Part shown: positions 54,033 through 63,079 of the stretch, in pieces
Position numbering within the stretch: position 1 is the stretch's first letter
How the letters are laid out: every line of letters begins with the position of its first letter
Assembly (NCBI GenBank): GCA_905182235.1
Contig: CAJJAM010000030.1
Location: forward strand, 51,023 to 115,022
Reading direction: 5' to 3'
DNA: 64,000 nucleotides
From: SAR86 cluster bacterium SAR86B
Lineage (GTDB): Bacteria > Pseudomonadota > Gammaproteobacteria > Magnimaribacterales > Magnimaribacteraceae
Translations under genes and position numbers: made by a program
The notes under the pieces: generated by a model
Database searches by the model: none
Told to the model about the DNA's origin: nothing
What the model saw: the letters and a program-made list of their open reading frames with translations, nothing else

Positions 54033-54866
54033 ATGGAAACAAACTCAAAAAATTTAAGTTTTGAGTTTTATCCTCCCAGGACAGATCCGGGAAACGAGAA
54101 ACTCATATCCGTAGCTAAAGAATTAGAACTTTTTAAGCCTGAATATTTTTCGGTAACTTTTGGAGCAGGAGGTTCTACACAAGAAGGTACTTTTAATACC
54201 TGCTTGGCTTTAAAAAACAAAACGACTGTAAATCCTTGTGCTCATATCAGCGGAGTCACTGCGAGTAAAGAAGAAATTAAATCTATTCTTGATTCTTATA
54301 AAGAGGCAGGGTTTAAACGGCTAGTGGTATTGAGAGGAGATCTGCCATCTGGAGTTGGGGGCTACGGAGATTTCCCATACGCTAAAGATCTTCTTGAATA
54401 CATAAAGTCCGTTTACGGCAATCAATTCCATATAGAAGTTGGTGCCTATCCTGAAGTTCACCCTCAAGCAAAATCTGCTGATGATGATTTTATTCACTTT
54501 TCTAATAAAGTTAAAGCTGGAGCAGATGGTGCCATCACTCAATTCTTCTTTTTACCTGAAGCCTATTATGAATTCATGGAGAGGTCAGAAAAAGAAAACC
54601 TTGGAATACCAATTACTCCTGGACTGATAGCTATTACAAATAAAGAATCTCTTTTAAGAATGGCCAGCAATTGTGGCGCTAAGATTCCCAAAAAAATCAT
54701 TAAAGATTTAGATAGTTTAAATGATGAAGATGTTGCTAAATATGGAATTGATGTATTAACAAAGCTTGGAGAAGACTTATTGTCATTTGGAGCTCCAGGA
54801 ATACATTTTTACACCATCAACAAATTAGAACCGACAAAGGCTATAGTAGAATCATTGAAGTTATAA
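54033..54866 (+). CDS. metF: 5,10-methylenetetrahydrofolate reductase
   Basis: A 277-residue flavin TIM-barrel enzyme that makes 5-methyl-THF for methionine synthesis. SFEFYPPRTDPGNEKL near 10-25, VTFGAGGSTQEGTF near 42-55, RGDLP near 98-102, and GAYPEVHPQA near 137-146 are family signatures. It starts 11 bases after ahcY and ends one base before argH. With metK and ahcY it completes three steps of the methyl cycle; methionine synthase is not in the window. Confidence 0.95.
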   Translation: METNSKNLSFEFYPPRTDPGNEKLISVAKELELFKPEYFSVTFGAGGSTQEGTFNTCLALKNKTTVNPCAHISGVTASKEEIKSILDSYKEAGFKRLVVLRGDLPSGVGGYGDFPYAKDLLEYIKSVYGNQFHIEVGAYPEVHPQAKSADDDFIHFSNKVKAGADGAITQFFFLPEAYYEFMERSEKENLGIPITPGLIAITNKESLLRMASNCGAKIPKKIIKDLDSLNDEDVAKYGIDVLTKLGEDLLSFGAPGIHFYTINKLEPTKAIVESLKL

Positions 54867-54867
54867 G

Positions 54868-56268
54868 ATGAAGAAGAAAACTACAACAAATCCTCTATGG
54901 GGAGGAAGATTCACTGGAGCAGCTAGCAAATTAGTTCAAGACTATACCAGTTCTATTGATGTCGATAAAAGGCTGTACAAAGAAGATATTGCTGGTTCTT
55001 TAGCCTATGCGTTAGGGTTAAAAGAAGCTAAAGTTATTTCTGCAAAAGACTATTCAAAAATATCCAAGGGCTTAAAAAGCATACTAAAGGAAATAGAAAG
55101 TGGTAAATTTCAATGGGACAAGGGTCTTGAGGACGTTCACATGAATATAGAATCTGCCCTGATAAAGAAGGTAGGAAATTCAGCAAAAAAGCTTCATACC
55201 GGCAGATCAAGAAATGATCAAATTTCTACAGACTTAAGGCTGCATTTAGATACTGTAATTAAGAATATTCTTAATTTAATAAGCCAAGCTCAACTATCTA
55301 TTGTGGAGAAAGCTAAAGTTCACGCTGAAGATATCATGCCTGGCTTCACACATATGCAGATAGCTCAGCCCGTTACTTTAGGTCACCATCTTTTATCTTG
55401 GTTTGAAATGCTAGAAAGAGATTTTTCTAGGTTTTCTGAAACTAAAGAAAGGATGAGTGTTATGCCTTTGGGGTCGGCTGCATTAGCTGGTAGTAGGTTT
55501 AAAATAGATAGAGAGAAACTTGCCAAACGACTAGATTTTAATAGCACTTCAAATAATTCAATGGACGCTGTTAGTGACAGGGATTTTGTAATCGAATTTT
55601 CTGCAAATTCAAGTATTCTTGGTATTCATCTCTCAAGAATCTGCGAAGAACTAGTGATTTGGTCTTCTTCTCAATTCAATTATATCCAGCTATCAGACGA
55701 ATTCTGCACTGGCTCTTCTATCATGCCTCAGAAAAAAAATCCTGATGTGGCTGAGTTGATAAGAGGGGGTTCTTCTAAAACAATTGCAAGTCTAATGGGC
55801 TTATTGTCACTAATGAAGAATCAGCCTTTATCTTACAATAGAGACATGCAAGAGGATAAAGAATTTATTTTTTCAGCTTCTGATTACTGCACATCAAGTT
55901 TAGAGCTTTTTTCTCACATGATAAGCGAGATGACGGCTAACACAGAGAGAATGAAAACCGATTGCAATATGGGACAAATAACAGCAACCGACTTAGCGGA
56001 TTATCTTGTAGAACGGGATATACCTTTCAGGAAAGCACATGAAATAGTAGGGAAAATTGTGAAACATGCAGAAAGTAAAAATCTACAAATTTTTGAACTC
56101 CCGATTAGCGAACTACAAAAGTTTACAAATGTTATTTCAAACGACGTTAAAAGTTACCTTGATCCTCAGGAGGCCATAAAAGCCAGAAACCTCAAAGGCG
56201 GAACAGCACCAACGCAAGTCAAAAAGCAGGTTGCCCGAGCTCTAAAATTGATCAAAAATAGAAAATAA
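54868..56268 (+). CDS. argH: Argininosuccinate lyase
   Basis: A 466-residue homotetrameric lyase that releases arginine and fumarate from argininosuccinate. LWGGRFTG near 10-17, DVHMNIESALI near 89-99, KLHTGRSRNDQISTDLRL near 107-124, and GSSIMPQKKNPDVAELIRG near 283-301 (fumarase/lyase signature with the catalytic Ser) are present. The metF stop is one base upstream, and lptM begins on the base after its stop, so it links the methyl-cycle operon to the lysine cluster. Confidence 0.96.
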   Translation: MKKKTTTNPLWGGRFTGAASKLVQDYTSSIDVDKRLYKEDIAGSLAYALGLKEAKVISAKDYSKISKGLKSILKEIESGKFQWDKGLEDVHMNIESALIKKVGNSAKKLHTGRSRNDQISTDLRLHLDTVIKNILNLISQAQLSIVEKAKVHAEDIMPGFTHMQIAQPVTLGHHLLSWFEMLERDFSRFSETKERMSVMPLGSAALAGSRFKIDREKLAKRLDFNSTSNNSMDAVSDRDFVIEFSANSSILGIHLSRICEELVIWSSSQFNYIQLSDEFCTGSSIMPQKKNPDVAELIRGGSSKTIASLMGLLSLMKNQPLSYNRDMQEDKEFIFSASDYCTSSLELFSHMISEMTANTERMKTDCNMGQITATDLADYLVERDIPFRKAHEIVGKIVKHAESKNLQIFELPISELQKFTNVISNDVKSYLDPQEAIKARNLKGGTAPTQVKKQVARALKLIKNRK

Positions 56269-56400
56269 ATGTTTTTTTCATCAATTAAAATAATTCTACT
56301 ACTTACAGTTTGTTCTGGATTGTTTTCTGCCTGCGGTCAAAAAGGACCGCTATATATTCCAAAAGAAACATATAATGCTGCTCATGCATGGAGTAAATAA
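56269..56400 (+). CDS. lptM: Small lipoprotein LptM (YifL-like)
   Basis: A 43-residue lipoprotein directly after argH. The hydrophobic signal segment (about 6-19) ends in a lipobox FSAC, and the mature part begins CGQKGPLYIP, the standard LptM motif. LptM helps LptD, the LPS transporter, reach its correct disulfide form. The order lptM-lysA-dapF is conserved in gammaproteobacteria. Its 3' end overlaps the start of lysA by about 26 bases (17 if lysA starts at 56384). Confidence 0.9.
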   Translation: MFFSSIKIILLLTVCSGLFSACGQKGPLYIPKETYNAAHAWSK

Positions 56401-57631
56401 GAAGAATGGAGAGCTGTACCTAGACGATACATCATTATCTGATCTAGCGATTTCATTTGGAACGCCTTCTTACGTTTATTCTGCCTCCCTAATCAAAGAT
56501 AACTTCTTGGAGTATAAAGACTCCATGCGCATCAATGACAAAGTTTGCTTTGCTGTTAAATCCAATTCGAATATTGCCGTTCTTAAACTTTTAAATTCTC
56601 TGGGCTCAGGATTTGATGTTGTCTCAGGAAATGAATTAAAAAGGTGTTTGGTAGCCGGGGCCGATCCTAAAAATATTGTCTTTTCAGGTGTCGGTAAAAC
56701 AAAAGAAGAAATTAAACTGGCAGTGGAAAGTGATATTTTTTCTATCAACATAGAATCTGAAAGTGAGCTAGAGAGGATCATTAAGATTGTTGAAGAGGCT
56801 GGTAGAAAAGTAAATTGCGCAATCAGAGTAAACCCTGATATATCTGCTGAATCGCATCCTTACATTACCACAGGACTAAAAACTTCTAAGTTTGGTGTCA
56901 CCAGTCAAGTTGCATTGACTATGTCTAAAAGAATTCAAGAAATTGAAAACGTAAACTTAATCGGCCTTGCTTGCCATATAGGTTCTCAAATAACCAAACT
57001 TGAACTTATCCTCGACAGTCTTGACCATCTCACTGAGCTGGCTAATGAAATAAATAAAGAATCAAATAATATTGAATTTATAGATATTGGCGGGGGACTG
57101 GGTATTACTTACAGGGATGAAGACAGCGCAAATGCAAAAGACATAATGACTAAAGTTTTAGATAGAATCAAAGACCTTAATTTTGATTTGGTGGTTGAAC
57201 CCGGCAGGTCAATAACAGGAAACGCCGGTGTTTTATTGTCGCAAGTTGAATACATTAAAGAAACGGAAGCCACCAATTTTGCCATTGTTGATGCTGGAAT
57301 GAATGATCTGATTAGGCCGTCTCTTTATTCTGCATGGCATAAAGTTAGTGCGGTTAGAGATCTTGAAGTTCTTGAAAAAAAATACGAAATAGTGGGTCCA
57401 GTTTGTGAAAGCGCCGATAGCCTAGCTAAAGACAGGGCTCTTAAAATTGAAGAGGGCTCTGTTATTGCAATTCATGATGTTGGAGCGTACGGCAATGCAA
57501 TGGCCTCAAACTACAATACCAGATTAAGGCCCCCTGAAATAATGGTTGATGGGTCGGATGTTCAAATAATTAAGAGAAGGGAAACTTTTGAAGAACTGAT
57601 ATCTTTTGAAGATATAGATCATGAAAATTGA
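56375..57631 (+). CDS. lysA: Diaminopimelate decarboxylase
   Basis: A 418-residue PLP enzyme of alanine-racemase fold, making L-lysine from meso-DAP. The PLP lysine is in VCFAVKSNSNIAVLKLL near 57-73; HIGSQI near 205, EPGRSITGNAG near 278-288, and GPVCESADSLAKD near 346-358 (with the active-site Cys of the partner subunit) follow. ATG candidates lie at 56375 and 56384, both inside lptM; I give the longer one but cannot choose. The stop overlaps dapF by 11 bases. Confidence 0.94.
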   Translation: MLLMHGVNKKNGELYLDDTSLSDLAISFGTPSYVYSASLIKDNFLEYKDSMRINDKVCFAVKSNSNIAVLKLLNSLGSGFDVVSGNELKRCLVAGADPKNIVFSGVGKTKEEIKLAVESDIFSINIESESELERIIKIVEEAGRKVNCAIRVNPDISAESHPYITTGLKTSKFGVTSQVALTMSKRIQEIENVNLIGLACHIGSQITKLELILDSLDHLTELANEINKESNNIEFIDIGGGLGITYRDEDSANAKDIMTKVLDRIKDLNFDLVVEPGRSITGNAGVLLSQVEYIKETEATNFAIVDAGMNDLIRPSLYSAWHKVSAVRDLEVLEKKYEIVGPVCESADSLAKDRALKIEEGSVIAIHDVGAYGNAMASNYNTRLRPPEIMVDGSDVQIIKRRETFEELISFEDIDHEN

Positions 57632-58448
57632 AGCACACAGACTGTCTGGACTTGGAAATATAATCCTCCTAGTAGACTTGATAAGACAGCCAGGCGAAAT
57701 AAATAGCCCTAATATAAAAAAAATAATTCATGAAAGTAAGATACATTTTGATCAATTGATAACCATTGAACCTCCCAAAGAGCCTCTGGTAGATTTAAGC
57801 GTCCAGATTTTTAATAACGATGGGTCTAAAGCTAAAAACTGCATAAACGGTGCCAGATGTTTAACTAAGTATGTATCTGATAGTGGCTTAATTCCCCAAA
57901 AAAAATTCTCCGTTAATACCGATGGAGGAATCTGGCAATTGTCGGATAATCAAGACGGGAGTTTCTCGGTTGAAATGCCTCCGCCTAACTTCACGCAAGG
58001 TCAGGAGAGCCTTCCAACCATAAACTCAAATAAAAAATACGTGCTAGAAGTTGAAGATATAAGTCTTGAAGTGGCCCTTATTAATATTGGGAACCCTCAT
58101 GCCGTTCATTACCTTGACGACATTGTGGACTTTCCTCTGACATCCATAGGTATAAAACTTCAAGATAGTAGCTGGTTTCCAGACGGGATAAATTTTGGCG
58201 TTGCGAAAGTAAACTCAACGAATAACATAGATCTAAGAGTCTATGAAAGAGGTGCCGGAGAAACTCTGGCTTGTGGTAGTGGAGCTTGTGCTGCTGTAGT
58301 TGCAGGATGCCATGAAGGATTGCTTGATGATGACGTTGAGGTAAACTTTAAAAAAGGGAAACTAAACATCAGCTATAAGAAGCATTCTGGTACCTTGATT
58401 GCACGCGGCGGAGCTGATTATTTAGATCATTTATCACTAGAGATATGA
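57621..58448 (+). CDS. dapF: Diaminopimelate epimerase (divergent)
   Basis: A 275-residue enzyme of normal length that converts LL- to meso-DAP without cofactor. Both catalytic Cys are present, in NCINGARC near 73-80 and ACGSGACAAV near 213-222, and so are IGNPHAVHYLDD, VYERGAGET and the substrate-binding Asn in SGLGN. Several usually fixed positions differ: GLGNDF reads GLGNII, the GxGFDQ loop reads HFDQ without the glycines, and CGNGARC reads CINGARC. It overlaps lysA (11 bases) and the DUF484 gene (4 bases), the canonical order. Confidence 0.9.
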   Translation: MKIEAHRLSGLGNIILLVDLIRQPGEINSPNIKKIIHESKIHFDQLITIEPPKEPLVDLSVQIFNNDGSKAKNCINGARCLTKYVSDSGLIPQKKFSVNTDGGIWQLSDNQDGSFSVEMPPPNFTQGQESLPTINSNKKYVLEVEDISLEVALINIGNPHAVHYLDDIVDFPLTSIGIKLQDSSWFPDGINFGVAKVNSTNNIDLRVYERGAGETLACGSGACAAVVAGCHEGLLDDDVEVNFKKGKLNISYKKHSGTLIARGGADYLDHLSLEI

Positions 58449-59116
58449 AAGAAATTAAAAAAAAATCTCTTACAACTAAGGAGGTAACTAACTTCCTTCT
58501 TTTTAATCCAGATTTCTTGTCCAAAAATCCAGAAATACTTAATTCCATTGAAGTGATCCACGAAACTGGTGGAGCTGTCTCTCTTATACAGCGGCAAGTT
58601 GAGATACTAAGAGAAAATTACAATTCAACAACAAATAATTTATTAGATCTTCTGTCCATAGCCAAGACTAATGAAGAAATTTTTTCTCAAACTAAAGAGT
58701 TAATCCTTGACCTAATTGGAGCTGATTCCATAGTCGAAATTGCTGAAAAGATTGAATTTGTCTTTGAGAAGCAATTCAATGCAACAAAATGTCGTCTTGT
58801 CTTCTTTAAAGAACATAAAGATATTCCTAAAGGCCGGTTCAAAGATGCCAAACTCTCTCATGAAAATTTTGGTGATAAGTACAATGCACAAGACATCTAC
58901 TGCGGGCCCATCACAGAAAAACAAGCTACTTTTTTATTTGGTAAACGAACCAAGATTATTGAATGCGCCATGGTGCCATTAAGAAGTTCTGAATTTCCTG
59001 GTCTTATAGCGATTGGTTCAAATATTGAAGGTAAATACAACGCCGAAAAGGATACCCTGTTTTTAGATTTTATTGCTGAAGTTACAAATAAACTAATAGA
59101 GAAATTCAATCAGTAA
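58445..59116 (+). CDS. DUF484 family protein
   Basis: A 223-residue cytoplasmic protein with an N-terminal helical part (TTKEVTNFLLFNPDFLSKNPEIL near 10-32, then QRQVEILRENYNS) and a GAF-like C-terminal region (about 85-220, including FKEHKDIP and VPLRSSEFPGLIAIGSN). Function unknown; the family lies between dapF and xerC in nearly all gammaproteobacteria that have it, as here. It begins ATGA on the dapF stop, and xerC begins on the base after its stop. Confidence 0.88.
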   Translation: MKEIKKKSLTTKEVTNFLLFNPDFLSKNPEILNSIEVIHETGGAVSLIQRQVEILRENYNSTTNNLLDLLSIAKTNEEIFSQTKELILDLIGADSIVEIAEKIEFVFEKQFNATKCRLVFFKEHKDIPKGRFKDAKLSHENFGDKYNAQDIYCGPITEKQATFLFGKRTKIIECAMVPLRSSEFPGLIAIGSNIEGKYNAEKDTLFLDFIAEVTNKLIEKFNQ

Positions 59117-60025
59117 ATGCTCTTAAATGAGGTGCACAATTTCCTCTCTAACTTAGAAATTGTTAAGCAGCTGTCTTTTCATACCATTGATAACTACAAA
59201 AGAGATATAGAGAAATTTTGTGCCTATCTTTCAGAAGAAGACATTTCTTCATGGCAGAACGTAAGGGAACATGAAGTAAGAAGCTACATTAATAAAGAAA
59301 GAAGAAGGGGATTAAATCCAAGGAGCCTGCAAAGAATTTTATCTTCCATAAGAAGTTTTTTTAATTATTTGGTTGATGAAAATATTGTTCAACTCAATCC
59401 TGCATTAGCGATTAATTCTCCAAAGGCAGCAAATTTATTACCAAAAGCCATGGACGCAGACCTGGTTCAAAAATTATTGGACTTCAAAGCCGAAGGAGCA
59501 ATTGAAATAAGAGACAAAGCAATGGCAGAACTTCTTTATTCTTCTGGCTTGAGGTTGGCAGAACTCTGCAGCCTTGACCTTACTAGCATTTCTATAAAAG
59601 AAAGGAGTTGTAGGGTGGTCGGCAAAGGTAATAAGACTAGAGATTTGCCCATAGGAAGGAAAGCTATCCAATCAATTAGAGATTGGTTGATACACCGAAA
59701 TAACTATATTAAAGATGAAAATTCTGAAGAGGTATTGGCTTTATTTCTTAACAATAAAGGTAAAAGGATTTCACCTAGATCTGTTCAACTGAGGTTAGCA
59801 AAATTAAGCAAAATGAGGGGGCTGCCAGTCGTGAATCCTCACATGCTAAGACATTCTTTTGCCAGTCATGTGCTTGAATCAAGTGGCGACTTAAGAGCCG
59901 TCCAGGAAATGCTGGGTCATTCAGATATAGGAACTACCCAGATTTATACTAAATTAGATTTTCAGCATCTATCAAAGGTTTACGATGCATCTCACCCAAG
60001 GGCAAAAAAGAAAGATAAAACATGA
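59117..60025 (+). CDS. xerC: Tyrosine recombinase XerC
   Basis: A 302-residue recombinase that, with XerD, resolves chromosome dimers at dif. The N-terminal SAM-like DNA-binding domain covers about 1-95. The catalytic set is visible: Arg in YSSGLRLAELC near 150, Lys in GKGNKTRDLP near 175, HxxR in HMLRHSFASH near 245, His in LGHSDIGTTQIYTKL near 270 with the nucleophile Tyr near 279. Position after dapF-DUF484 and before yigB identifies it as XerC, not XerD. No dif-like site was identified. Confidence 0.95.
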   Translation: MLLNEVHNFLSNLEIVKQLSFHTIDNYKRDIEKFCAYLSEEDISSWQNVREHEVRSYINKERRRGLNPRSLQRILSSIRSFFNYLVDENIVQLNPALAINSPKAANLLPKAMDADLVQKLLDFKAEGAIEIRDKAMAELLYSSGLRLAELCSLDLTSISIKERSCRVVGKGNKTRDLPIGRKAIQSIRDWLIHRNNYIKDENSEEVLALFLNNKGKRISPRSVQLRLAKLSKMRGLPVVNPHMLRHSFASHVLESSGDLRAVQEMLGHSDIGTTQIYTKLDFQHLSKVYDASHPRAKKKDKT

Positions 60026-60717
60026 CTATAAAAGTAATTTCGTTTGATTTAGATGATACATTCTGGCCAATTATGCCCACCATTTTGAATGCTGAAAAAA
60101 TAACTAATGGCTGGATTAAAGAAAACTATCCAGGAGTGGGCTCTCTTCTTGGTTCAAAAGACGTTCTTGAGATACGCGATAAATTATTAAAAGACAACCC
60201 TGGTCTTATGTACCAATTATCCAAGTTGAGGGAATTATCTTTTGTAGAACTGGGAGTATTGGCAGGTTATTCAGAAAAGGAGGCAAAAGAAATGGCGACC
60301 AGTTCTTTTGAAATATTCTATAGAGAAAGAAATAATGTTGTGCTGTATGCAGGTGTCGAAGAGTGTTTGGATAGTTTAAATAAACAATACTCTTTGGGCG
60401 TTATCACTAATGGTAATGCTGATCTAAAAATTATTGGTATAGATCATTATTTTGATTTTAACTTCTCCGCATCTGGCTTTAATGCGGCTAAACCAGATCC
60501 CGTTATGTTTGAGGCAGTCAAAGACTTTACAAAATGCAAAGGAAATCAGATTTGTCATGTTGGCGATCACCCAATCAATGATGTGAAAGCTAGTTATGAC
60601 TGTGAAATGAATCCTATTTGGTTTAATGATCAAGAGTTAGAGTGGTCCGTTCCCGAGATTCAACCTCTTGAAGTAACTCATTGGGAAAGAATGGAAGAGG
60701 CTATTAAAACTTTCTGA
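60022..60717 (+). CDS. yigB: HAD-family hydrolase (YigB-like)
   Basis: A 231-residue haloacid dehalogenase-fold phosphatase. Motif I is SFDLDDTFWP near 7-16 (nucleophile Asp and second Asp), motif II is LGVITNGNADLK near 131-142, the Lys of motif III is in AAKPDPVMF near 156-164, and motif IV is CHVGDHPINDVKAS near 174-187. E. coli YigB is an FMN phosphatase; activity here is inferred. The start overlaps the xerC stop (ATGA). Confidence 0.88.
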   Translation: MTIKVISFDLDDTFWPIMPTILNAEKITNGWIKENYPGVGSLLGSKDVLEIRDKLLKDNPGLMYQLSKLRELSFVELGVLAGYSEKEAKEMATSSFEIFYRERNNVVLYAGVEECLDSLNKQYSLGVITNGNADLKIIGIDHYFDFNFSASGFNAAKPDPVMFEAVKDFTKCKGNQICHVGDHPINDVKASYDCEMNPIWFNDQELEWSVPEIQPLEVTHWERMEEAIKTF

Positions 60718-60719
60718 GC

Positions 60720-61313
60720 TTATAGCTGGGATAAATAATTATCTAACCTGTCTGAATTCATGATGAACTTTGATTTTTGGTTTTGTGCTGCTTGCTTCAC
60801 TGAATCCAGATTAACAGCCTTACCTACTTGTATAACTCCTATCATTGCCATCATGACGTGAGGATCGCATTGATAAACATACACACCTTCGGCGTCCAAA
60901 GTGACGCTTATGTCTTTACTCAATTGACCCAGCCAATTCTTTGCTCCATCAGGAATCATGCCTTCTATGGATACTGAATTATGAGACATATCAACGGCTT
61001 TGAAGTGAATAGTATCTCCTTTTGATACCTTGATAACAGCGGGCTCAAAGATCATTGTGCCTCCAGCGCCCGAATTAAGCATTTTAACCACATGCTCTGA
61101 ACCTTGAGATAATTCTATCTTCTCCATAACTACTGCTGGATTTGCGGCCATTGGCATCGCCACAGCAACGTTTGAAGAACAATCTTCTCCTTCCATACAA
61201 ACCGAACCCACGGGTGCTATTCTTTTTTTAAGAGCCTCTTCCGCCTGGGAAGAGTAAGCCGGTAAAACGAAAATAAATGTAAGAAAAATTAATACAATTT
61301 TTGTGTAGTTCAT
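60720..61313 (-). CDS. Pseudoazurin-like copper protein
   Basis: A 197-residue exported protein with a signal peptide (core about 4-19, cleavage near AYS). The C-terminal cupredoxin domain (about 70-165) has KMLNSGAGGTMIFEPAVIKV and all four type-1 copper ligands: His111 in MSHNSV, Cys149, His152 and Met157 in YQCDPHVMMAMIG, with the same spacing (Cys-x2-His-x4-Met) as pseudoazurin. Between signal and domain lies a linker of about 45 residues with two Cys (VCMEGEDC, 39-45) that pseudoazurin lacks. It probably carries electrons in the periplasm to an oxidase or reductase not seen here. Confidence 0.85.
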   Translation of the reverse strand: MNYTKIVLIFLTFIFVLPAYSSQAEEALKKRIAPVGSVCMEGEDCSSNVAVAMPMAANPAVVMEKIELSQGSEHVVKMLNSGAGGTMIFEPAVIKVSKGDTIHFKAVDMSHNSVSIEGMIPDGAKNWLGQLSKDISVTLDAEGVYVYQCDPHVMMAMIGVIQVGKAVNLDSVKQAAQNQKSKFIMNSDRLDNYLSQL

Positions 61314-61386
61314 GTTTATTCTATTTAGCTAAAGATAAGCGTCGGCATTATAAAGGAAGAGTGAATAACAATCTTCAATGTTTTAA

Positions 61387-62571
61387 TCAAAATGCAGCTA
61401 TGCCTGTTTGTGATCTTCCAAGAATGAGTGCGTGTATATCGTTAGTTCCTTCATAAGTATTAACTACTTCTAAATTAACCATGTGTCGCATGATGGGGTA
61501 TTCATCAGATATGCCGTTACCGCCCAACATATCTCTGGATTGTCTGGCTATTTCCAATGCCTTGCCTGTTGAATTTCTTTTTATTAACGAAATTAATTCC
61601 GGTGCTATTCCTTCTTGGTCCATCATTTGTCCGGCCCTAAAACAACCTTGCAAGCCCAAAGCAATGTCCGTTTGCATATCAGCAAGCTTGAGCTGGATGA
61701 GTTGATTGGCCCCAAGTGGTTTATTAAATTGCTTACGATCCATTACATAATCTCGAGCAGTCAGCCAACATGTCTCAGCAGCCCCCAATGCGCCCCATGC
61801 AATTCCATACCTCGCATTATTTAAACAGCTAAACGGGCCCTTCAAACCTTCTACTTCCGGAAGCATCTGCTCTTCCGGTACAAAAACTTCTTCCATTACT
61901 ATTTGGCCTGTAACTGAGGCTCTAAGAGCAAGTTTGCCTTCTATTTTAGGTGCACTTAAGCCTTCCATGCCTTTCTCAAGAATAAAACCCTTAATAATAC
62001 CTTCATCATTTTTAGCCCATACAACAAAGACATCGGCTATGGGACTATTCGAAATCCACATCTTAGCACCCGAAAGAGAATAACCGCCCTTTACAGACTT
62101 AGCTCTAGATATCAGACCACCAGCGTCTGACCCATAATCTGGCTCTGTTAGCCCAAAACAACCAATCCACTCCCCGCTTGCTAACCTCGGAAGATATTTT
62201 TCTCGCTGTGCTTCAGTACCAAAAGCATAAATTGGGTACATGACCAAAGAAGACTGCACACTCATCATGGAACGATAGCCTGAATCAACTTTTTCTATTT
62301 CTCTCGCGACAAGACCATAGCTCATGTAGTCAACCCCGGGGCAGTCATACCCTTGAATTGTTGACCCTAAGAGCCCTAAATTTCCCATTTCTTTAAAAAT
62401 GGATGGATCTGTCTCTTCGCTTCTGAAGGCCTCTCTAACTCTAGGAAGCAATTTATCTTGAGCGTATTGATGGGCGGTATCTCTTACCATTCTCTGATCA
62501 TCATTTAACTGCTGATCAAGTAGAAAGGGATCTTTCCAATTTAATGATTGCCAATTGCTCTTACTAGCCAT
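61387..62571 (-). CDS. Glutaryl-CoA dehydrogenase (acyl-CoA dehydrogenase family)
   Basis: A 394-residue flavoprotein that oxidises glutaryl-CoA to crotonyl-CoA with decarboxylation, in lysine/tryptophan breakdown. Family points: [22 protein letters not shown] near 22-43, [16 protein letters not shown] near 137-152, [17 protein letters not shown], and the catalytic Glu in [18 protein letters not shown] near 370-387. The N-terminus [11 protein letters not shown] and length fit GcdH better than the short-chain acyl-CoA dehydrogenases. Electrons pass via ETF. No partner CoA-transferase gene is adjacent. Confidence 0.85.
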   Translation of the reverse strand: MASKSNWQSLNWKDPFLLDQQLNDDQRMVRDTAHQYAQDKLLPRVREAFRSEETDPSIFKEMGNLGLLGSTIQGYDCPGVDYMSYGLVAREIEKVDSGYRSMMSVQSSLVMYPIYAFGTEAQREKYLPRLASGEWIGCFGLTEPDYGSDAGGLISRAKSVKGGYSLSGAKMWISNSPIADVFVVWAKNDEGIIKGFILEKGMEGLSAPKIEGKLALRASVTGQIVMEEVFVPEEQMLPEVEGLKGPFSCLNNARYGIAWGALGAAETCWLTARDYVMDRKQFNKPLGANQLIQLKLADMQTDIALGLQGCFRAGQMMDQEGIAPELISLIKRNSTGKALEIARQSRDMLGGNGISDEYPIMRHMVNLEVVNTYEGTNDIHALILGRSQTGIAAF

Positions 62572-62651
62572 TCTTTACTCCGCTTATGTAGAAAAAGGCT
62601 GGAGATAATAACAGGAGCATTCTATTAATAAAATAAAAGGTTGGAATTCTA

Positions 62652-62657
62652 TATAAT
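62652..62657 (+). promoter_or_regulatory. Putative -10 element for tRNA-Arg
   Basis: A perfect TATAAT ends 8 bases before the tRNA 5' end, in the gap following the divergent gcdH start. No clear -35 is seen at 62629-62634. Confidence 0.5.
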
Positions 62658-62665
62658 CTGATTTT

Positions 62666-62740
62666 GGGCTAGTAGTTCAGCATGGATAGAACGTCTGCCT
62701 CCGGAGCAGAAGGTCACAGGTTCAAATCCTGTCTAGCCCA
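62666..62740 (+). tRNA. tRNA-Arg (anticodon CCG)
   Basis: A full cloverleaf reads from the sequence: acceptor GGGCTAG (62666-62672) with CTAGCCC (62733-62739) and discriminator A; D stem GTTC/GAAC; anticodon stem TCTGC/GCAGA with loop CTCCGGA giving anticodon CCG at 62701-62703 (decodes CGG); variable loop AGGTC; T stem ACAGG/CCTGT with loop TTCAAAT. The 3' CCA is not encoded: TTA follows the discriminator. A CCA-adding enzyme must supply it. Confidence 0.95.
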
Positions 62741-62767
62741 TTAAATTTAAGATAAACTCTATTGGTA

Positions 62768-63019
62768 ATGAAAAAATTGCTCTTAATCCTAGGAATCTTA
62801 ATCTTTAGTGCATATGCAATACCTTTCTTTCTATTTTGGATTGCGGCTTTAATGGGATCTTTAATTAGCGAGACTATATACCTTAATGCCCAAACCATGT
62901 TATCTCAGTTAAAATCTGAAGGTTATTTAGGTTTAGTTATAGCCCAAACGACACTCACTCCTTTGCTTTCTGCTTTGATAGCAATATTTTTGTATAAAAA
63001 ATATAAGAAACTAAACTAA
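62768..63019 (+). CDS. Small membrane protein of unknown function
   Basis: An 83-residue protein with two hydrophobic segments, about 5-35 (perhaps a signal-like helix plus a membrane helix) and about 55-76, ending in the basic KKYKKLN. No family recognised. ATG 62768 is preceded by an in-frame TTG at 62762; the ATG is more likely. It lies 27 bases after the tRNA and 60 bases before the deacylase gene, same strand. A real gene is plausible, but the start and function are uncertain. Confidence 0.55.
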   Translation: MKKLLLILGILIFSAYAIPFFLFWIAALMGSLISETIYLNAQTMLSQLKSEGYLGLVIAQTTLTPLLSALIAIFLYKKYKKLN

Positions 63020-63079
63020 GTGTTTTTTTGCTAAATTTCCTTTTAGAACTTACGATATAACTAAATTTTGGGGAAAATT

